From NCBI RefSeq assembly GCF_018619435.1, contig NZ_JAHFZF010000023.1:1-64000 (forward strand): a stretch of DNA of 64,000 nt. Reading direction: 5' to 3'. Positions 59,314-64,000 of the stretch are shown here, one piece after another; position 1 is the stretch's first letter; each line of letters begins with the position of its first letter. The stretch comes from Rhodoferax sp. U11-2br (GTDB lineage: Bacteria > Pseudomonadota > Gammaproteobacteria > Burkholderiales > Burkholderiaceae_C). Made by a program: the position numbers and the translations under genes. The notes beneath the pieces were generated by a model that had not been told where the DNA came from, ran no database searches, and was given only the letters and a program-made list of their open reading frames with translations.

Positions 59314-60294
59314 TCAAGATCGGGCAACAGGCGCAGCGGCCTCGTCATCCAGGTCCAGCCGCAGCCCTTTGGGCAACGGGAACTTCACCGTCTCGGGCTG
59401 ACCCGGCATGGTTTGCACCGACACCGCACCGAGTGCCTTGATGCGCTCCACCACCTGGCGCACCAGGATCTCGGGCGCCGAGGCACCGGCGGTCAAACCG
59501 ACGCGGCTGCAGCCTTCAAACCACTGCGGCTGCAGGTCTTCAGCCCGGTCCACCATATAACCCGGTGTGCCGAGTTTGCGCGCCACCTCGGCGAGCCGGT
59601 TGCTGTTGGAGCTGGTCGGGCTACCCACCACAATCACGATGTCGACCTGCGAACTCATGAGTTTGACCGCGTCCTGGCGGTTCTGCGTGGCGTAACAAAT
59701 GTCCTGGTGTTTGGGTTCACGCACCATCGGGAATCGGACCTTGATGGCTTGAGCGATGTGGGCGGCGTCGTCCACACTGAGGGTGGTCTGGGTCACCACC
59801 GCGAGCCGTTCGGTCTGGCGCGGGCTGACACGGGCCACATCCTCGACCTCTTCGACCAGGTGGATGCCGTGATCGAGCTGGCCCATGGTGCCTTCCACCT
59901 CGGGGTGGCCCTTGTGGCCGATCATGATGAACTCATACCCTTCTTTGGCCAGCTTGGCCACTTCCACATGCACCTTGGTCACCAGCGGGCAGGTGGCGTC
60001 AAAAATCTGAAAACCCCGGCGCTCGGCCTCCTGCTGCACCGCGCGGCTCACACCGTGGGCCGAAAAAACCAGCGTCGCCCCCGGTGGGACGTCATCGAGC
60101 TCTTCAATAAAGATAGCACCCTTGGCTTTGAGGTCGTCCACCACATAGGTGTTGTGCACGATCTCATGGCGCACGTAAATCGGCGCGCCAAACTTGGTCA
60201 GCGCTTTTTCAACGATCTCGATGGCCCGGTCCACCCCGGCGCAAAAACCACGCGGCTCGGCCAGCAGGATGTTTTGAACAGCGGCGGCAGGCAT
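59314..60294 (-). CDS. ispH: 4-hydroxy-3-methylbut-2-enyl diphosphate reductase
   Basis: Predicted 326 aa iron-sulfur enzyme for the last step of the MEP isoprenoid pathway, giving IPP and DMAPP. The three cluster cysteines are in [23 protein letters not shown] and [31 protein letters not shown] and [14 protein letters not shown] carry substrate-binding His and Ser residues. Overlaps the fkpB stop; the order fkpB-ispH is the same as in E. coli. ATG 60294 is chosen over GTG 60300. Confidence 0.97.
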   Translation of the reverse strand: MPAAAVQNILLAEPRGFCAGVDRAIEIVEKALTKFGAPIYVRHEIVHNTYVVDDLKAKGAIFIEELDDVPPGATLVFSAHGVSRAVQQEAERRGFQIFDATCPLVTKVHVEVAKLAKEGYEFIMIGHKGHPEVEGTMGQLDHGIHLVEEVEDVARVSPRQTERLAVVTQTTLSVDDAAHIAQAIKVRFPMVREPKHQDICYATQNRQDAVKLMSSQVDIVIVVGSPTSSNSNRLAEVARKLGTPGYMVDRAEDLQPQWFEGCSRVGLTAGASAPEILVRQVVERIKALGAVSVQTMPGQPETVKFPLPKGLRLDLDDEAAAPVARS

Positions 60295-60296
60295 GT

Positions 60297-60761
60297 TCAC
60301 AACACCCCGATCAGTTGCACTTCAAAAAACACCGGCTGACCCGCCAGCGGGTGGTTGAAATCGAGCTGCACCGCGTCGCCCTTGGCATCGCTGCGAAAGC
60401 CCAGAATCACCCCGGCAAACTCGCCCTGCGCGTCGGGGGTGGGAAACTTGAGCACCTCACCCACCGCGTATTGCTCGTCCTGCACACCCAGCTCCACCAG
60501 CTCCTGGCGTGCCATCCACTGCACCATGTCGGCGCTGCGCTCACCAAACGCCGCGCCTGCGGGCAACTCGATGGTGGTGTGGGTGCCCTCGGGCAGCCCC
60601 AGCAGAGCCGCCTCCAGCGCGGGGGACAGCTGCCCGGTGCCCAGCGTCAGGGTCGCAGGTGAACCCTCAAAGGTGCTGACCACCACACCGGCCGAGCCGC
60701 TCAAGCGGTAATGCAGGGTCAAAAAAGAGCCGGGTGAAACGCTGGCGACGGTGCTTGTCAT
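60297..60761 (-). CDS. fkpB: FKBP-type peptidyl-prolyl isomerase, SlpA/FkpB-like
   Basis: Predicted 154 aa. SlpA-type prolyl isomerase with an inserted-in-flap domain: [40 protein letters not shown], and [20 protein letters not shown] are hallmarks. Cytosolic folding helper, also a chaperone. It is directly upstream of ispH and overlaps it, as in E. coli. ATG 60761. Confidence 0.95.
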   Translation of the reverse strand: MTSTVASVSPGSFLTLHYRLSGSAGVVVSTFEGSPATLTLGTGQLSPALEAALLGLPEGTHTTIELPAGAAFGERSADMVQWMARQELVELGVQDEQYAVGEVLKFPTPDAQGEFAGVILGFRSDAKGDAVQLDFNHPLAGQPVFFEVQLIGVL

Positions 60762-60929
60762 GCTGATCCTGTACCTGAAAAGGAAACCAAAAAAGAAAAC
60801 GCTGTCCGTGCGGCGGCACCGGTGGCAGGGCCACAAAGCCCCAGAACCCAAACCAGGGCACATCAGCGCATAAACTGCCCGCATTGTAAAAGCCCCCTGC
60901 CCTGCGCCACCCCAAGTCGACTTCAGACC

Positions 60930-61631
60930 ATGCCGCTCAAAGACCTGCCCCCCGATGCCCGTCCGCGCGAAAAGCTGCTGGCGCGCGGCCCCGGCGCGCT
61001 CAGCGATGTCGAGTTGCTGGCCCTGCTGCTGCGCACCGGCATCGTTGGCAAAGGGGTGCTGCAGCTGGCGCAAGAGCTGCTACAGCTCAAACCCAGCGCC
61101 GATGGGGGCGCCGGTTTTGACGGCATCGCCGGGCTGCTCAACGCCAGCGCCGACGACCTCCAACGGGTCAAAGGCCTGGGGCCAGCCAAACGCGCCGAGC
61201 TGGTGGCGGTCCTCGAATTGGCCCGACGCGCCATGGCACAAAAGCTGCAGGAACGCACCGTTTTTGACACCCCCGACACCGTCAAACACTACCTGCAATT
61301 GCAGTTGTCGGCACGCCAGCACGAGGTGTTTGCGGTGTTGTTCCTGGATGTGCAAAACCGCCTGATTGCTTTGGAAGAAATGTTCACAGGTACCCTCACG
61401 CAAACCAGCGTCTACCCACGCGAAGTGGTGTTGCGCGCGCTGCACCACCGAGCCAGCGCCGTGGTGCTGGCGCACAACCACCCCAGTGGCACGGTGCAAC
61501 CCAGCCGCGCCGACGAGATGCTGACCCAGACCCTCAAAACCACGCTGGCGCTGATCGATGTGCGGGTGTTGGACCACGTCATCGTGGCCCCCGGCGAGGC
61601 GCTCTCCATGGCCGAGAGAGGGCTGCTGTGA
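60930..61631 (+). CDS. radC: RadC family JAB-domain protein
   Basis: Predicted 233 aa. Residues ~1-95 hold helix-hairpin-helix elements ([40 protein letters not shown]). Residues ~110-230 are a JAMM/JAB metalloprotease-like domain with [18 protein letters not shown], the zinc-binding signature. Despite its name, a DNA-repair role for RadC is not supported; the real function is uncertain. ATG 60930; its stop overlaps the following Smr gene. Divergent from the fkpB-ispH pair. Confidence 0.95.
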   Translation: MPLKDLPPDARPREKLLARGPGALSDVELLALLLRTGIVGKGVLQLAQELLQLKPSADGGAGFDGIAGLLNASADDLQRVKGLGPAKRAELVAVLELARRAMAQKLQERTVFDTPDTVKHYLQLQLSARQHEVFAVLFLDVQNRLIALEEMFTGTLTQTSVYPREVVLRALHHRASAVVLAHNHPSGTVQPSRADEMLTQTLKTTLALIDVRVLDHVIVAPGEALSMAERGLL

Positions 61632-62353
61632 GCCGGGCCAAACCAGCTGCCCAGCCCCTGGGAGTGCTGCACAGCCACGCCCCGGCCCCGGCGGCCTTGC
61701 CGACAGCGCCGGTCAAGGTCAAGGCCCTGACCGATTTGAAAATTGTCAAACGAGCGATTGCCGAGCAGGCCCGCCAGCGCGTCGCCCAAGCCAGTGCGCA
61801 GGTCAAGGCGGTCAAACAGGCGGCGTCTGACCGCGACCTCTTCATTCGGGCCGCTGGCGCGGTCCAGCCCTTGCCAGACAAGCGTCATGTGCTCCACAAA
61901 AAAGAGCGGGCTGTGCCGCTGGCGATGCAATACCAGAAGGACGAAAAAGCAGTACTCAAAGAAGCCATCAGCGACGAATTCGATGTCAGCACCCTGCTCG
62001 ATACCGACGAGCACTTGAGTTTTCGCCGCCCCGGCATCGGGGTGGATGTGACCCGCAAACTGCGCCGTGGCGACTGGAGCATCCAGCGCCAGCTGGACCT
62101 GCACGGCCTGCGCCGCGACGACGCCCGCGAGGCCCTGGGCCAGTTCATCCGTGACGCCCACAAACACGGCATCCGCTGTGTGCGGGTGGTGCATGGCAAG
62201 GGCCTGGGTTCACCCGGCAAGGTGCCGGTGCTCAAAAGCCGGGTGCACAGCTGGCTGGTGCAAAAAAACGAGGTACTGGCCTTTGTCCAGGCAAAACCAG
62301 CAGATGGCGGCGCTGGTGCGCTGGTGGTGCTACTGATGGCCAGCAGGGGCTGA
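61628..62353 (+). CDS. Smr/MutS2-type endonuclease domain protein
   Basis: Predicted 241 aa from a GTG start that overlaps the radC stop. An N-terminal ~130-residue basic, Ala-rich helical region is followed by a C-terminal Smr domain (about 150-235): [20 protein letters not shown] and [20 protein letters not shown], the DLHG and HGxG motifs essential to Smr nucleases. Smr proteins nick or resolve branched nucleic acids, some acting on ribosome-linked mRNA. Co-transcribed with radC. Confidence 0.92.
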   Translation: MSRAKPAAQPLGVLHSHAPAPAALPTAPVKVKALTDLKIVKRAIAEQARQRVAQASAQVKAVKQAASDRDLFIRAAGAVQPLPDKRHVLHKKERAVPLAMQYQKDEKAVLKEAISDEFDVSTLLDTDEHLSFRRPGIGVDVTRKLRRGDWSIQRQLDLHGLRRDDAREALGQFIRDAHKHGIRCVRVVHGKGLGSPGKVPVLKSRVHSWLVQKNEVLAFVQAKPADGGAGALVVLLMASRG

Positions 62354-62358
62354 GCGGC

Positions 62359-64000
62359 TCAAGCCGCAGCAGCTTGGCTTTGCACCGCATGGCGCAACAG
62401 ATTGCGCAGCTTGGCCGGGCGCACCGGTTTTTGCAGCAGCACCAACCCGGCCGATAGCACCTGCTGGCGCACACTGGTCTCGGTGTCGCCACTGATCACA
62501 CAGGCGGGCAGGTCTGCACCCAGGGTCTGGCGCAGCAGACAAATCGCGTCGATGCCGTTGTAGACACCGGGCAACCGGTAGTCACTGAGCACAAACGCCG
62601 GCGGCTGTGAGCGGCTCACCAGCGCGCAGGCAGTTGGCACGTCCACCGCGCTGGTGACCTGACAGCCCCAACTGCGCAGCAAACCGGCCAGCGCCACACC
62701 ACCCAGGGCATCGTCTTCAATCAGCAGCACCCGCAGGCCAGCCAGCTCGCTGCCGGGTGGGTCCTTGGGCACCGCCACCGGTGCCACCACTGCGGGTGCG
62801 GGCACCATGGGCACCTGCACACAAAAGCGGGTGCCACAGCCCGGCTGGGAACGCAGCGTCACCGGGTGGTTCAGCAGCAGGCAGGCGCGCTGCACCAGGC
62901 TCAAACCCAGACCCAGGCCCTTGTGGCGGTCACGCTCGGGGTTGCTGATCTGGAAAAATTCCTGAAAAATTTTCTCGTGGTACTCCGGCGCGATGCCGAT
63001 GCCGCTGTCCCACACCTCGATACGCGCCTGGGTGTGGCCAGCACCCGGGCGACAACTCACCAGCACACTGCCCCGGTGGGTATGCTGCACCGCGTTGCTG
63101 AGCAGGTTGAGCAACACCCGGTGCAACAACACCGGGTCGCTGTGCAACCAGATCGGTGAGGGGCGGATGTGCAGGCGCAGCCCTTTGGCAGCGGCCATGG
63201 CGTCAAAACTGATGCGCAGCTGGTCCAGCAACTGGTTCACCGGAAAAGCCGCCAGCCGCACCTCCATCGACGGTGCGTCGAGCCGGGAATAGTCAAAAAA
63301 GGCATCCAGCATCTCCTGCAGCGCACGCACCGAGGCATCCACCCCGGCCACCAACTCGCGGGTGGCGGCGTCTTGCTGGGGCAACTGGGTGAGCCGTGCC
63401 ACAAACATGCCCAGCGCGTGGGCGGGCTGGCGCAGGTCGTGGCTGGCAGCCGCCAGAAAGCGAGATTTGCCCAGGCTGGCAGCCTCCGCCTGGTCTTTGC
63501 GCCGGGCCAGTTCTGCCGCATAACGGCTGCGCACATGGTCAAAAGCCGCCGCCATCAAGGTGTAGAACAACAAGGACATCAAAAACTGTGGGCCGGCCAC
63601 CGGGGTGTAGTGGTAAGCCCAGGACAGGCTCGGGCCACCGGCCAGGAAATACAGCGTAGCCAACATCAAAAAGCTGGCGCTCAGCAGCCAGCCAATGAAC
63701 TGTCCTTTGAGGAAAAAAGCCAGAAACGGCACCGCGTAGACCCAGTACAGCCCGGTGCCTTCGACCCCGCCCAGCACAATCAGGGCGCTGAAAATCACCA
63801 GGGCCGAGGCCAGCAACAGGTTCTCGGCCAGGCCAACACGGTGTGCTTGGCTGGCGAACACCGTGGCCGGTGCCACCAGCAGCAGCACCGCGGCCAGTTC
63901 GACACAACCCAACACCCACTGCCCCGGGGTGAGCAGGTTGAAGGCGGCAAACACCAGCCCAAACACCAGCCCGATGACACTGCCGGCCCGAACTTGCCGA
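62359..64000 (-). CDS. Hybrid sensor histidine kinase/response regulator (5' end outside window)
   Basis: At least 547 aa; the frame remains open to base 64000, so the true start lies beyond the window. About six membrane helices (first ~170 visible residues) are followed by the phosphoacceptor domain (FLAAASHDLRQPAHALGMF), an HATPase domain (LLNLLSNAVQHTHRG, IEVWDSGIGIAPE, GLGLGLSLVQRA) and a C-terminal receiver domain (LRVLLIEDDALGG, Asp in FVLSDYRLPG, then LQKPVRPAKL). Phosphate can pass from His to the internal Asp. The signal is unknown. Its 3' end is convergent with the Smr gene. Confidence 0.93.
   Translation of the reverse strand, partial: RQVRAGSVIGLVFGLVFAAFNLLTPGQWVLGCVELAAVLLLVAPATVFASQAHRVGLAENLLLASALVIFSALIVLGGVEGTGLYWVYAVPFLAFFLKGQFIGWLLSASFLMLATLYFLAGGPSLSWAYHYTPVAGPQFLMSLLFYTLMAAAFDHVRSRYAAELARRKDQAEAASLGKSRFLAAASHDLRQPAHALGMFVARLTQLPQQDAATRELVAGVDASVRALQEMLDAFFDYSRLDAPSMEVRLAAFPVNQLLDQLRISFDAMAAAKGLRLHIRPSPIWLHSDPVLLHRVLLNLLSNAVQHTHRGSVLVSCRPGAGHTQARIEVWDSGIGIAPEYHEKIFQEFFQISNPERDRHKGLGLGLSLVQRACLLLNHPVTLRSQPGCGTRFCVQVPMVPAPAVVAPVAVPKDPPGSELAGLRVLLIEDDALGGVALAGLLRSWGCQVTSAVDVPTACALVSRSQPPAFVLSDYRLPGVYNGIDAICLLRQTLGADLPACVISGDTETSVRQQVLSAGLVLLQKPVRPAKLRNLLRHAVQSQAAAA

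Noticed and set aside
60104..60126. AAAGATAGCACCCTT in ispH resembling the dispersed repeat
   Set aside because: Short match only, and the encoded KGAIFIEEL is normal IspH sequence, so it is probably coincidence.

Overview
The window is about 64 kb of GC-rich bacterial chromosome. Gene content (IspH-FkpB, LolCD, ThiBPQ, long-form Pta, GlnS, RecJ) and the short intergenic repeats point to a betaproteobacterium of the family Comamonadaceae, probably Rhodoferax or a close relative. The genus is my inference from sequence feel; no search was run. Both edges cut genes: glnS lacks its 5' end at base 1, and a sensor kinase lacks its N-terminus at base 64000.

Layout. 1-1762: glnS. 1763-7860: an AT-rich accessory island holding a degraded antitoxin, an AAA ATPase plus DUF4435/TOPRIM pair that looks like the PARIS anti-phage system (AriA-AriB), a membrane NERD-domain protein, two tandem copies of an unrecognised cassette (four-helix membrane protein plus a tiny overlapping ORF beginning MSC), and an antitoxin whose toxin partner is reduced to 14 codons. 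Two diverged direct copies of a ~300 bp non-coding sequence bracket the cassettes. 8006-22339: housekeeping and regulatory genes (DUF924, Old Yellow Enzyme, uridine kinase, AraC, LysR, MocR, DeoR), including an ECF42-type sigma operon with VOC and YciI/DGPF proteins and a recognisable sigma promoter. 22430-27545: NudK, then a minus-strand cheW-mcp-mcp cluster preceded by a c-di-GMP-I (GEMM) riboswitch. 27764-40912: RidA/TetR, metallopeptidase, antiporter, a MoxR-DUF58-membrane protein operon, Lrp/EamA, RNase D-like, CoA-binding, TatD, and a hemerythrin lacking two iron ligands. 40945-50374: LolD-LolC, recJ, PHP phosphatase, DMT exporter, YrdC-like, M50 protease, trpS and tRNA-Ser(CGA) with a strong terminator. 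50545-55227: flavin reductase and a thiBPQ thiamine importer under a TPP riboswitch. 55242-64000: pta, NadR-like kinase, serS, ispH-fkpB, radC-smr and a hybrid histidine kinase.

A ~45 bp palindromic repeat (centre CCCTTAT...AAGGG, then GCTAGAGGCCAATTT) recurs at least thirteen times, mostly between genes, with probable degenerate copies inside or at the edge of coding sequence. The most novel material is the 1.8-7.9 kb island: a PARIS-like system beside a duplicated membrane-protein/small-ORF cassette that I cannot assign to any known family. Other points of interest are c-di-GMP control of a chemoreceptor cluster, a 12-C tract inside a LysR regulator, and a MoxR operon whose third protein has no transglutaminase core.
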